This document shows positions 12,733 through 20,661 of a DNA stretch of 21,198 nucleotides, one piece after another. Below the pieces are notes generated by a model. The model saw nothing but the letters and a program-made list of their open reading frames with translations, did no database searches and was not told the DNA's origin. Source of the stretch: a virus; the IMG/VR virus record IMGVR_UViG_3300029868_000016, positions 1 through 21,198 of that record. The stretch is one strand, 5' to 3'. The position numbers and the translations under genes were made by a program. Each line of letters starts with the position of its first letter. Position 1 is the first letter of the stretch.

Positions 12733-13398
12733 ATGGACGCAAACGAATTCACCCGCCAAATTCAGAACCTGATCCGACGCGGCACCATCTCCGCCGTGGA
12801 TCTGGACGCGCAAAAATGCCGCGTGAAATCCGGCGAGCTGGAAACAAACTTTATCGACTGGATGACGCTGCGCGCCGGCGCCGCCCGCACCTGGAACCCG
12901 CCGACAGAGGGCGAGCAAGTGCTGTTGCTGTCGCCTGGTGGCGATCCTGCCCAGGGCATCGCCTTGTGCGGCCTCTACTCGGAAGCAGCACCGGCCCCCA
13001 GCAACGCCGCCGGCGAGGATTCCACGCACTACCCCGATGGCGCCGTCATCAAGTACGACGCCGCCAGCTCCACCCTGGACGCCACCCTGCCCGCCGGCGG
13101 CAAGGCCAGCATCACCGCCCCAGGCTCCATCACCGTCAACAGTCCGGACGTTACCGTGAACGGCGAAACCGTCACGCTCAACGCCGAGAACACCATCTGC
13201 AAGGGCAATCTCCTGGTAGAGAAGCAGCTTGCATTCAACGGCGGCATGAAGGGCAAGGCAGGCGCCGGCGGCGGCGCCACGGCCGTCCTGGAGGGAACGC
13301 TGGAAGTTACCGAGGATGCCGTCATCGGTGGCAAGCCCTTCCTGCCGCACTCGCACCAGGAACAAGGCGACGGGAAGCCAGTGGGGCCAGTCCTATGA
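12733..13398 (+). CDS. V: Baseplate spike protein (P2 gpV-like)
   Basis: The 221-residue product (P2 gpV 211) forms the trimeric needle at the tail tip that pierces the outer membrane. An OB-fold region covers about 18-85 (VDLDAQKCRVKSGELETNFIDW and the GEQVLLLSPGGD segment), followed by the repetitive beta-helix stalk at about 100-165. At the end is PHSHQEQGDG with His206 and His208; in P2 an HxH near the tip binds an iron ion, and this pair is the likely equivalent. The ATG at 12733 has only a distant purine box (GAAGGG, 13 bases away). The stop overlaps the W start by ATGA. Confidence 0.93.
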   Translation: MDANEFTRQIQNLIRRGTISAVDLDAQKCRVKSGELETNFIDWMTLRAGAARTWNPPTEGEQVLLLSPGGDPAQGIALCGLYSEAAPAPSNAAGEDSTHYPDGAVIKYDAASSTLDATLPAGGKASITAPGSITVNSPDVTVNGETVTLNAENTICKGNLLVEKQLAFNGGMKGKAGAGGGATAVLEGTLEVTEDAVIGGKPFLPHSHQEQGDGKPVGPVL

Positions 13399-13751
13399 GC
13401 GGCATGAACGCGGCAACCGGCCGCCGCTTGAAGGGCCTGGCGCACATCGCGCAATCCATCGCCAAGATTCTGACAACGCGCATCGGGACCCGCGTGGCTC
13501 GCCGTCCGATCGGATCCGAGCTGCCCGACCTGATAGACGCCCCACACCACGACGCGACGCGCCTGCGCGTCTATGCCGCCACGGCCACGGCGCTGATGCG
13601 CTACGAGCCGCGCATCAAGGTAACGCGCGTCATCCTGGGCGAAGCCGACGCGACCGGCACCGCCCCCACTATCGACATTGAGGCCTACACCGTGGACGCC
13701 GGCGAATTCCTTTCGACCAGCGTTGCCCTGTCGGCCCGGAGTAGCAAATGA
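13395..13751 (+). CDS. W: Baseplate wedge protein W (P2 gpW-like, T4 gp25 family)
   Basis: At 118 residues (P2 gpW 115) it belongs to the T4 gp25-like family, a baseplate wedge part that nucleates the sheath. The N-terminal MSGMNAATGRRLKGLAHIAQSIAKILTTRIGTR-type helix and the following RRPIGSELPDLID signature are classic for the family, as are the C-terminal ILGEADATGTAPTIDIEAY strands. ATG 13395 overlaps the V stop; the same frame is open upstream inside V, but that part is out-of-frame V sequence. Confidence 0.95.
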   Translation: MSGMNAATGRRLKGLAHIAQSIAKILTTRIGTRVARRPIGSELPDLIDAPHHDATRLRVYAATATALMRYEPRIKVTRVILGEADATGTAPTIDIEAYTVDAGEFLSTSVALSARSSK

Positions 13752-14656
13752 GCGCCATCGACCTGAGCACCGTTCCTTTCCCGGCCGTGGTGGAAGTCAT
13801 TGACCGAGAAGCCATCCTGGCCGAGCGTAAGGCCGCCCTGGTGGCCCTGACCCCCGCCGAGGACCAGGCCGAAGTAGCGGCCACCCTGGATACCGAATTC
13901 GAGCCGGCAACCATCCAGCTCCAGGAGAACGCTACCCGCGAAGTCACCCTGCGCCAGCGCGTCAACGATGCCGCGCGCGCGCTGACCCTGGCCTATGCAG
14001 AAAAGTCCGACCTGGACCAGCTCGCCGCCAACTTCAACCTGGAGCGCCTGGTTGTCACGCCGGCGGACGATACGACCATACCGCCCACGGCGGCGGTCAT
14101 GGAAGACGACGAATCCCTGCGCGAACGCATCCAGCTCGCCCCGGAAGGTATGTCCGTTGCTGGCCCGAAGATGGCATATGTCAAGCATGCCCGCGATGCT
14201 GACGGCCGCGTGGCGGACGCCTCGGCCCTTTCTCCGTCGCCCTGCGTTGCCTTAATCACTGTTCTGTCCACCGAAGGCGACGGCACCGCCTCGGCCGATC
14301 TGCTGGCGAAGGTGGCAACTGCATTGAGCGATGAAGACGTGCGCCCGGTCGGCGATCGCGTCACGGTCCAGAGCGCCAGAATCGTCTACTACACCATCAA
14401 AGCGGTCTTGCACCTGAAACCAGGCCCCGAAGCCGAGCCGATCGTTGCCGAGGCCAACCGCCGCCTGGCGCTGTACCAGGCAGAGCGCCGTCGCCTGGGC
14501 CGCGCCATCAACCGATCGGCCATCAATGCCGCGCTGTTCGTATCCGGGCTGGCAAAGGTGGACGTGATCGAGCCGGCCAACGATATCGACATCAGCATGC
14601 AAGAGGCCGGGTTCTGCCTGGGCGCCGAGGTAACGCAAGGGGCCGAAAGTGTCTGA
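13748..14656 (+). CDS. J: Baseplate assembly protein J (P2 gpJ-like)
   Basis: At 302 residues it has exactly the length of P2 gpJ, the edge-of-baseplate wedge protein. It opens with the family's MSAIDLSTVPFPAVVEVIDREAI-type sequence and contains NDAARALTLAYAEKSDLDQLAANFNLERLV, the DESLRERIQLAPEGMSVAGP loop and a C-terminal INRSAINAALFVSGLAKVDV region. It is coupled to W (ATGA) and overlaps I by eight bases. Assembly partners are W and I. Confidence 0.96.
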   Translation: MSAIDLSTVPFPAVVEVIDREAILAERKAALVALTPAEDQAEVAATLDTEFEPATIQLQENATREVTLRQRVNDAARALTLAYAEKSDLDQLAANFNLERLVVTPADDTTIPPTAAVMEDDESLRERIQLAPEGMSVAGPKMAYVKHARDADGRVADASALSPSPCVALITVLSTEGDGTASADLLAKVATALSDEDVRPVGDRVTVQSARIVYYTIKAVLHLKPGPEAEPIVAEANRRLALYQAERRRLGRAINRSAINAALFVSGLAKVDVIEPANDIDISMQEAGFCLGAEVTQGAESV

Positions 14657-15275
14657 GCTGCTGCCCGCCAACTCCACGAAGCTGGAGCGCAACCTTGCCA
14701 CCGTGGGCGCGGCTATTGAGCGCATCCCGGTCCCTCTGCGAGATCTGTTCAACCCGGATCGCTGCCCCGTCGCGTATCTGCCTTTCCTGGCCTGGGCCAT
14801 GTCGGTAGACCGCTGGTCCGCAGACTGGCCGGAAGCGACCAAGCGCGCCGTCATCAAGTCGTCTTTCTTCATCCACCAGCGCAAGGGAACCATTGGCGCG
14901 CTGCGCCGCGTAGTGGAGCCGCTTGGCTTCCTGCTGCGCGTGACTGAGTGGTGGCAGACGGTCCCCGAGGGCGAACCCGGCACGTTCCGCCTGGATATCG
15001 GCGTGAGCGACCAGGGCATTACCGACGAAATGTACGACGAGCTGGTGCGCCTGATTGACGATGCCAAGCCGCTGACACGCCACCTCACCGGCCTGGCAAT
15101 CAACCTGGAAGTGAAAGGCACCGCCACCGTGGCGGTGGCGGCCTTCCTGGGCGACGAAACCACCGTGTACGCCTATTCGCCTGGCCCTGTCGAGGTCGAA
15201 CTGGCCGCCGGCTTCTACGCCCGGCTTCACCTGGTGGACACCCTGACAGTCAACCCAAGCACCACCCCCAACTGA
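14649..15275 (+). CDS. I: Tail protein I (P2 gpI-like)
   Basis: The 208-residue product starts with GTG at 14649, eight bases inside J, behind a purine-rich box (AAGGGG). P2 gpI has 176 residues; the family is the phage tail protein I group, which joins the J wedges to the tail fibres. Signature stretches are LLPANSTKLERNLA, PVAYLPFLAWAMSVDRW and the KSSFFIHQRKGTIGALRRVVEPLG segment, then EWWQTVPEGEPGTFRLD. The roughly 30 extra C-terminal residues past the P2 length form hydrophobic, strand-like sequence. Confidence 0.94.
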   Translation: MSELLPANSTKLERNLATVGAAIERIPVPLRDLFNPDRCPVAYLPFLAWAMSVDRWSADWPEATKRAVIKSSFFIHQRKGTIGALRRVVEPLGFLLRVTEWWQTVPEGEPGTFRLDIGVSDQGITDEMYDELVRLIDDAKPLTRHLTGLAINLEVKGTATVAVAAFLGDETTVYAYSPGPVEVELAAGFYARLHLVDTLTVNPSTTPN

Positions 15276-15282
15276 GGAAGAA

Positions 15283-17016
15283 ATGGCACAGACATTTTTT
15301 TGCGTCCTGACCGCTATTGGCGAATCGAAAGACGCCAACGCCAAGGCCCTGGGCATCCCGCTGCGCTTCACGGAAATGGCCGTGGGCGATGGTGGCGGCG
15401 TTGTCCCTACGCCTGACAAGAAATTGACCAAACTCATCAACCAGACCCGCCGCGCGCCGCTGAATCAGCTTTCCCGCGATCCGGTGAACACCAACCAGGT
15501 CATCGCTGAACAGGTCATTCCTGAGAACGTCGGCGGCTGGTGGATGCGTGAGCTAGGCCTATACGACGAAGACGGCGACCTGATCGCTTACGGCAACTGC
15601 CCTCCGACCTACAAGCCGCAACTTGCTGAAGGATCGGGCCGCACCCAGGTTGTCCGTATGGTCATCGTCATGTCCAGCGCGGCCAACGTGGAATTGAAAA
15701 TCGACCCCAGCGTGGTCCTGGCCACCAGGAGCTACCTGGAGAGCTACGCCGCGCAGAAGGCCCACACCCACAACCCAGCGGACGTGATCCCCGGCGGCCT
15801 GGTCGGCCAGGTCCTGCGCAAGAAGACCAACACCAGCGGCGACGTGGAGTGGGTGGACCTCACTGCGGGCGTGAAAATCAACGTCAACACGGTGGAAGAA
15901 TCGCAGATCCTGGCGGCCGGCCAAACCGTGGTGGACGTGACGAAAGTCACCACCAACGGCATGGTGGCCCATATCGGCGGCGCACGCCTCGACAAGGATG
16001 TTGATTTCACCATCAACACCATCGGCCGCTTTACGCTGGCGAAGGCGTGGCCGAAGGGGACTCGCATCACCATTTCGCAAAACGAAACGGCAGGCATGGT
16101 CGTTAATCCCCTGGATGCCAGCAAGAACCTGCAGGATGTAGCGGACGCGGCCACCGCGCGAAAGAATATCGGCGCAGCAGCGGCCCTGATGGGAACCGCC
16201 CTCATGTGGCCGACCCTGGATTGCCCGGCCTGGGCGCTGGTGCGCGATGGCAGCGCTTATCCGCGCGCCACGTATCCTGGCCTCTTCAACGTCCTGGCAC
16301 CGGTCAGGAGCGGCACCATTACACAAAACGCTGCCGGCGCCATTGTGAGCGGCCTTTCCCGCACAACAGACCTTTGGGTAGGGATGCCCTACGAGCACGA
16401 CACCGTTCCAGCAGGAACAACCATCAAGAGCATCGACAGCGCCAACCAGGTCACGCTATCGGCAAATGCCACGGCGAATACTGCGAACGCATCCGGGCGG
16501 TTCTTCCTTCACGGCTATGGCAATGGTGGCGGATCCACTACGTTTGGCGTCCCCGATGATCGCGGCCTGTTTGAACGTGGCCTTGACTTGGGGCGCGGCT
16601 ATGCCAGGACCTACGACAACGTGACCTTTACCGCCGGACAGAAGGTAATCACAGGCTTTACTTCCACGCGGGACTTGTATGTGGGGATGCCTCTAGCGAG
16701 TGGCGCGCTGCCGGCCGGCACCACCATTACCGGCATCACCGCCACCACCGTGACGACAAGCCAGGCTCACCTTTCTACCGTTGCCGGGATTTTGACCTCC
16801 ATTGGCGGCCAGATCGGCGGCGAGCGTAAGGACCACTTCACCGACCACAACCACAAGATCTGGGTCAGCGGCGGCTATGTGTACACCGTGAACACCGGCG
16901 GCTATCCGGCTGCTGTCTACAGCGAGTGGGGAACGGCCGGTGATGCCAGCGGACAAGGTGGCGGCCCCGAGACTCGCCCGCGCTATCGCAACTATCTCCC
17001 CATCATCGTCTATTGA
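15283..17016 (+). CDS. H: Tail fibre protein H with N-terminal baseplate domain and C-terminal collar domain
   Basis: This 577-residue receptor-binding fibre has an N-terminal DUF3751-type attachment domain (about 1-150, including ALGIPLRFTEMAVGDGGG and GGWWMRELGLYDEDGDLI) and a shaft from about 160 to 300. A tail-collar region starts at about 308 (MWPTLDCPAWALVRDGSAYPRATYPGLF-type). The collar motif is interrupted and resumes at about 411-440 with TFGVPDDRGLFERGLDLGRG. Two similar segments (about 344-396 and 447-499) share TTDLWVGMP/TRDLYVGMP and VPAGTTI/LPAGTTI. The end, ETRPRYRNYLPIIVY, is the usual closing strand. GAGGAAG just before the ATG is a good ribosome site. A run of seven T at codons 5-7 is a possible slippage site. 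Confidence 0.92.
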   Translation: MAQTFFCVLTAIGESKDANAKALGIPLRFTEMAVGDGGGVVPTPDKKLTKLINQTRRAPLNQLSRDPVNTNQVIAEQVIPENVGGWWMRELGLYDEDGDLIAYGNCPPTYKPQLAEGSGRTQVVRMVIVMSSAANVELKIDPSVVLATRSYLESYAAQKAHTHNPADVIPGGLVGQVLRKKTNTSGDVEWVDLTAGVKINVNTVEESQILAAGQTVVDVTKVTTNGMVAHIGGARLDKDVDFTINTIGRFTLAKAWPKGTRITISQNETAGMVVNPLDASKNLQDVADAATARKNIGAAAALMGTALMWPTLDCPAWALVRDGSAYPRATYPGLFNVLAPVRSGTITQNAAGAIVSGLSRTTDLWVGMPYEHDTVPAGTTIKSIDSANQVTLSANATANTANASGRFFLHGYGNGGGSTTFGVPDDRGLFERGLDLGRGYARTYDNVTFTAGQKVITGFTSTRDLYVGMPLASGALPAGTTITGITATTVTTSQAHLSTVAGILTSIGGQIGGERKDHFTDHNHKIWVSGGYVYTVNTGGYPAAVYSEWGTAGDASGQGGGPETRPRYRNYLPIIVY

Positions 17017-17020
17017 TCCT

Positions 17021-17488
17021 ATGCAAATCTTTCACTACAGCCATGAAACGGGCGAGCTGCTGTCCACCGACACGCCCCCCGGCTTTGTCAATCCACGCCA
17101 TGCGCTGGCCTATCTGGACGCAAACGGCATCCCGCCGGTGGACTACCGCGCCGGAGCCTGGCGCGAAGTTGCCGACTATCGCGGCCTCTACTGGCGCACC
17201 GACACGGGCAAGCAAGAGGAATTCACCCGCCTGGGCGTCACGCCCCAGGAAGCGGGCTTGACCGACCAGGAGCCGCCGAAGTTCGGCAAATGGAACGGGA
17301 AGGCCTGGGAGGTGGACCAAGCCGCCGCGAAGGCGGCCCACAACGCTGCTATCGCTGCGCAAATCGCTGCCATCGAGCAGCAGGAACAGCCAGCAGCACA
17401 ACGCACCTTTGCCCTGGACGGCGACGCCTCTGCGTTGCGGGCTATCCAGGAAAAGATTGACGCGCTCCAAGCGCAGTTCCAGGAGTAA
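17021..17488 (+). CDS. G: Tail fibre assembly chaperone (P2 gpG-like position)
   Basis: The 155-residue protein from ATG 17021 follows the fibre gene by four bases, where fibre chaperones lie in P2 and Mu. The N-terminal half (IFHYSHETGELLSTDTP, AYLDANGIPPVDYRAG) and the middle GLTDQEPPKFGKWNGKAWEVD resemble short tail-fibre assembly proteins; the C-terminal half is an Ala/Gln-rich helix likely to form a coiled coil. Its role would be to help H trimerise. An in-frame ATG at 16940 inside H is not favoured. Family assignment is by pattern and context. Confidence 0.75.
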   Translation: MQIFHYSHETGELLSTDTPPGFVNPRHALAYLDANGIPPVDYRAGAWREVADYRGLYWRTDTGKQEEFTRLGVTPQEAGLTDQEPPKFGKWNGKAWEVDQAAAKAAHNAAIAAQIAAIEQQEQPAAQRTFALDGDASALRAIQEKIDALQAQFQE

Positions 17489-17493
17489 CGCAC

Positions 17494-18111
17494 ATGAGCC
17501 AATTGGCAGACAGCATCATCACCGGCCCCCTGGTATTCCAGACCGTCCCGACCGAGAAAGCCGCCGCGCTGATCTATGTTCCCGGCCTGGGCTGGATGGA
17601 GTGGGCAGAAGTCACCGGTACGGGCGCATTCCAGGGCTACCGCACCCTTCGCTGCGGCGCGCTGGAGTTTGGCACCACGACCGCGCCGCGCTCCTATGAA
17701 GCCGACCTGGTAGGGGGCTTGGGGTCCAAGACCAGCCAGGCGTCCATATGGGCATGGGCGCAGCAGAACGGCCATGCCGTGGCCGCCGCTGCCTGGTCCA
17801 CAAAGGTTTTCAAGTTTGCTGATGTGGATGCAAACACCTTCCGTTTCCCGGATCTGCGCGATGTCTTTGCGCGCTTCGCTGGCACGGACGCCGACTCCGG
17901 CCAGGCGGTGGCCTTGGGCTCCTACAAGGCAGACACCCTGAAGGCCCACGCCCACGGCACCAACTATGGCGTCATCAGCCAGGGCGGCTATGGCACCAAT
18001 CAGGGCGGTACGTTCGCATCGGCCGGATACCCAGGGACCACAACCACCACGACCGGGTCGGCCGAAACTGCCCCGAAACATACCGCCTTTATGCCTCGCA
18101 TCCATATCTGA
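17494..18111 (+). CDS. Second, short tail fibre tip protein
   Basis: The 205-residue product has no N-terminal baseplate-attachment domain. The middle (RFPDLRDVFARFAGTDADSGQAVALGSYKAD) and the TLKAHAHGTNYG stretch are typical of fibre tips with a collar-like fold, with Gly/Thr-rich loops and a closing ETAPKHTAFMPRIHI that parallels the end of H. AGGAG at 17481-17485 is a strong ribosome site. It could be a separate tip subunit mounted on H, or an alternative receptor-binding module. The gene lies directly after G and is followed by its own chaperone-like gene. Confidence 0.75.
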   Translation: MSQLADSIITGPLVFQTVPTEKAAALIYVPGLGWMEWAEVTGTGAFQGYRTLRCGALEFGTTTAPRSYEADLVGGLGSKTSQASIWAWAQQNGHAVAAAAWSTKVFKFADVDANTFRFPDLRDVFARFAGTDADSGQAVALGSYKADTLKAHAHGTNYGVISQGGYGTNQGGTFASAGYPGTTTTTTGSAETAPKHTAFMPRIHI

Positions 18112-18113
18112 CC

Positions 18114-18419
18114 ATGACACCAGTTACCTGCTACCAGACCGATGACAGCGGCGTTTTCCGCCACGTAGTGGCCGCCTACCCCTTCCCGATGGAAGAACGC
18201 CTGAACGTTCCCTATCAGGCTATCCAGATAGCGCCGCCGGAAATCCCGGACGGCCACCTCGCCCGCTGGGTCTCCCCGCTCAAACCGGTGGAGCCCAACT
18301 ACGACACCGTGGGCGAGTGGGTCATCGAAGAAATCCCGGCGCCGCCGGCGCCCGAAGAACCCGCCGCCGAGGCCGAACAGCCCGTCGACGGCGACGCAAC
18401 CAACCAGGCCACCGCCTGA
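18114..18419 (+). CDS. Small protein paired with the second fibre, chaperone-like
   Basis: The 101-residue protein starts two bases after the second fibre's stop. It has no strong family signature. The sequence MTPVTCYQTDDSGVFRHVVAAYPFPMEERLNVPYQAIQIAPPEIPDG-type opening suggests a small beta fold that mentions no enzyme motif; the last 30 residues are Pro/Glu/Ala-rich and likely disordered (APPAPEEPAAEAEQP). Position right behind a fibre gene, repeating the H-G order, suggests a fibre assembly protein. This is inference from context, and a structural accessory protein is possible. Confidence 0.6.
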   Translation: MTPVTCYQTDDSGVFRHVVAAYPFPMEERLNVPYQAIQIAPPEIPDGHLARWVSPLKPVEPNYDTVGEWVIEEIPAPPAPEEPAAEAEQPVDGDATNQATA

Positions 18420-18443
18420 CACCTCAACCAGGAGAAACAGAAG

Positions 18444-19616
18444 ATGCCAACCGATTACCACCACGGAGTACGGGTCCAGGAGCTGAACGACGGCACCCGC
18501 CCCATTCGCACCGTCGCCAGCGCTGTCCTGGGCCTGATCGCCACCGGCAAGGACGCCGACCCCGAAACCTTCCCGCTGAATCGCCCGGTTCTCGTTACTG
18601 ACGTGATCGGCAAGGCCGGCAAGGCCGGCGACACCGGCACCCTGGCGCGCGCGCTGGAGGCCATTGGCTCGCAGTCCAAGCCCGCTGCCGTCATCGTGCG
18701 CGTGGCCGAAGGCGAAACCGATGCGGAAACCACCTCCAATGTGATCGGCACCACGACCGCGGGCGGCCAATATACCGGCATGAAAGCCCTGTTGACCGCC
18801 AAGAGCGTCCTGGGCGTTACCCCGCGCATCCTGGGCGCCCCTGGTCTGGATACCCAGGCCGTTACCGCGTCCTTTACCACCATCGCACAGAAGCTGCGCG
18901 CCTTCCTCTATGCCAGCGCCTACGGCTGCGAAACCAAGGAAGCCGTCAGCGCCTTCCGCCAGCAATTCAGCGCCCGCGAACTCATGCTGATCTGGCCGGA
19001 CTTCCAATCCTGGAACACCACCACCAGCGCCACCGAGAACGCACCCACGATCGCGCACGCAATGGGCCTGCGCGCCAAGATCGACAACGAGACGGGATGG
19101 CAAAAGACCCTCTCCAACGTGGGCCTGAACGGCGTGACCGGCATTTCCAAGGATGTCTTTTTCGACCTCCAGGACCCGGACACCGACGCCGGCTACCTGA
19201 ACGCGGCGGACGTTACCACCCTGATCCGCCAGGACGGCTACCGCTTCTGGGGTTCGCGCACTTGCTCGGATGACCCGCTGTTCGCCTTCGAGAACTACAC
19301 CCGAACCGCGCAAATCATCGCCGACACGATGGCCGAAGCGCATATGTGGGCCGTGGACAAGGATATGCACCCGTCCCTGATGCGCGACATTGTGGAAGGC
19401 GTCAACGCCAAATTCCGCCAGCTCATCAACGGCGGCTACCTCCTGGGCGGTGAGGCCTGGTTCGACCCGGACGCCAACGACAAGGACACGCTCAAGGCCG
19501 GTAAGTCCTTCATCGACTACGACTACACCCCGGTACCGCCGCTGGAAAACCTGAATTTCCGCCAGCGCATCACCGACCGCTACCTGGTCGATTTCGCCGC
19601 CCGCGTAAACGGCTAA
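18444..19616 (+). CDS. FI: Contractile tail sheath protein (P2 FI-like)
   Basis: This sheath protein of 390 residues (P2 FI has 396) polymerises around the tube and contracts during DNA injection. It shows the family's opening MPTDYHHGVRVQELNDGTRPI, then VASAVLGLIATG, the MKALLTAKSVLGVTPRILGAPG segment, and the C-terminal FDPDANDKDTLKAGKSFIDYDYTPVPPLENL region with ITDRYLVDF. AGGAGA at 18430-18435 gives a good ribosome site. The 24-base gap before it is too short for an obvious separate late promoter, although P2 has one upstream of FI, so here the gene may be read through from V. Confidence 0.97.
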   Translation: MPTDYHHGVRVQELNDGTRPIRTVASAVLGLIATGKDADPETFPLNRPVLVTDVIGKAGKAGDTGTLARALEAIGSQSKPAAVIVRVAEGETDAETTSNVIGTTTAGGQYTGMKALLTAKSVLGVTPRILGAPGLDTQAVTASFTTIAQKLRAFLYASAYGCETKEAVSAFRQQFSARELMLIWPDFQSWNTTTSATENAPTIAHAMGLRAKIDNETGWQKTLSNVGLNGVTGISKDVFFDLQDPDTDAGYLNAADVTTLIRQDGYRFWGSRTCSDDPLFAFENYTRTAQIIADTMAEAHMWAVDKDMHPSLMRDIVEGVNAKFRQLINGGYLLGGEAWFDPDANDKDTLKAGKSFIDYDYTPVPPLENLNFRQRITDRYLVDFAARVNG

Positions 19617-19658
19617 ACCAGGGCAACCCAAGCAACCATTTAACCAGGAGAAAACAAC

Positions 19659-20165
19659 ATGGGCATGCCCAGCGTTCTCAAGAATTTCAACGTGTTCAAC
19701 GATGGCGAAAGCTACATGGGCCAGGTTTCCGAAGTAGTCCTGCCCAAGCTGACCCGCAAGATGGAGGAATGGCGCGGCGGCGGTATGCAGGCGCCTATCA
19801 AGATCGACCTGGGCCAGGAAGCCATTACGATGGAAGCCACCTACGGCGGCATCATGCGCGGCATTTTCAAGCAGTACGGCTCGCTGGCGCATGACGGCGT
19901 GCAATTGCGCTTCGCTGGCTCCCTGTCTGCCGAGAACGGCACCGAGGAAGCCATCGAAGTAGTGGTGCGCGGCCGCCATTCGGAAATCGATCCTGGCAAC
20001 GCAAAGCCGGGCGACATGACCGCCTTCAAGGTCACGACCGAATGCAGCTACTACAAGCTGACCATTGCCAACGAGGTCCTGCTGGAAATCGATGTGCTGG
20101 GCAGCGTCTTCAAGGTCAACGGCGTGGACTTGTGGGAAACCACCCGCAAGAACCTGGGCCTGTAA
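19659..20165 (+). CDS. FII: Tail tube protein (P2 FII-like)
   Basis: This tube protein of 168 residues (P2 FII has 172) stacks as hexamers to form the inner tube. Family stretches are MGMPSVLKNFNVFNDGESY, VVLPKLTRKMEEWRGGGM and MEATYGGIMRGIFKQYGS, and the ending FKVNGVDLWETTRKNLGL is nearly invariant. A strong AGGAG ribosome site precedes the ATG, the same CCAGGAGAAA sequence as before FI, fitting the need for high expression of both. Confidence 0.97.
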   Translation: MGMPSVLKNFNVFNDGESYMGQVSEVVLPKLTRKMEEWRGGGMQAPIKIDLGQEAITMEATYGGIMRGIFKQYGSLAHDGVQLRFAGSLSAENGTEEAIEVVVRGRHSEIDPGNAKPGDMTAFKVTTECSYYKLTIANEVLLEIDVLGSVFKVNGVDLWETTRKNLGL

Positions 20166-20175
20166 CGACCACCAC

Positions 20176-20210
20176 GCGGGCCGACAAGCGCGGCCCGCCC
20201 TGAACCTTTT
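20176..20210 (+). terminator. Hairpin between FII and E, possible attenuator
   Basis: GCGGGCC (20176-20182) pairs with GGCCCGC (20192-20198) around a nine-base loop. A short TTTT follows at 20207-20210, eight bases after the stem, so termination would be weak. It could lower expression of E and T relative to the sheath and tube, or protect the 3' end of the FI-FII message. Confidence 0.4.
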
Positions 20211-20227
20211 CACCCTGAAAGAATGCC

Positions 20228-20536
20228 ATGAGCAAAGACAAGAACCCCAACACCGTCACCCTGGACACCCCGATCAAGCGCGGCACCTCGGAAATCAAGG
20301 AAGTCACCCTGCGCAAGCCGTCCGCCGGCGAGCTGCGCGGCACCAGCCTGTCGGCCCTGGTCCAGCTGGACGTGGACGCCCTCCACAAGGTCCTGCCGCG
20401 CATCAGCTCGCCCACGCTGACAGAACACGAAGTTACCGCCCTGGATCCGGCTGACCTGGTTCAAGTGGGGGTCGTGTTCGCCGGTTTTTTGACACCGAAG
20501 GCCGTGAAACCGAACACGGACTCCCCGAGCGCGTAG
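20228..20536 (+). CDS. E: Tail protein E (P2 gpE-like), unshifted product
   Basis: The 102-residue product (P2 gpE 91) is a tail assembly chaperone thought to help fold the tape measure, as lambda gpG does. It begins with NPNTVTLDTPIKRGTSEIKEVTLRKP and contains GELRGTSLSALVQLDVDALHKVLPRIS. It carries the slippery heptamer T TTT TTG at 20485-20491 near its end; ribosomes that do not shift stop at 20534-20536. The ribosome site is weak. Confidence 0.93.
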   Translation: MSKDKNPNTVTLDTPIKRGTSEIKEVTLRKPSAGELRGTSLSALVQLDVDALHKVLPRISSPTLTEHEVTALDPADLVQVGVVFAGFLTPKAVKPNTDSPSA

Positions 20537-20661
20537 AAGAAGCGATGGCGGATATTGCGGCCGTCTTTCATTGGCGGCCGCTGGACATGGAAGGCTTTTC
20601 CCTTTCCGAGCTGATGGCCTGGAGAGAAAGAGCCAGGGCGAGATACAAAGGCGGGAAATAA
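20228..20661 (+). CDS. E': E+E' fusion made by -1 ribosomal frameshift
   Basis: At TTTTTTG (20485-20491) a -1 slip moves reading to GAC at 20491, giving a 144-residue fusion (P2 E+E' has 142) that ends at TAA 20659-20661. The shifted part holds the typical E' sequence, including ADIAAVFHWRPLDMEGFSLS and ELMAWRERARARY. It has no separate need of its own start, although ATG 20545 lies in the frame. A possible stimulatory stem, CCGTG (20502-20506) with CACGG (20515-20519), follows. Its stop touches the start of T, like GT before H in lambda. Join: 20228-20491 and 20491-20661. Confidence 0.9.

Noticed and set aside
12433-13365. A 310-codon minus-strand open frame opposite V and overlapping the methyltransferase start
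   Set aside because: V is clearly coding on the + strand. The antisense product is Gly/Val-rich shadow sequence.
18000-20213. A 737-codon minus-strand open frame opposite FI and FII
   Set aside because: It is antisense to the sheath and tube genes. Long antisense frames arise from the strong GC third-position bias, and its translation is Gly/Val/Ala/His-rich without family features.
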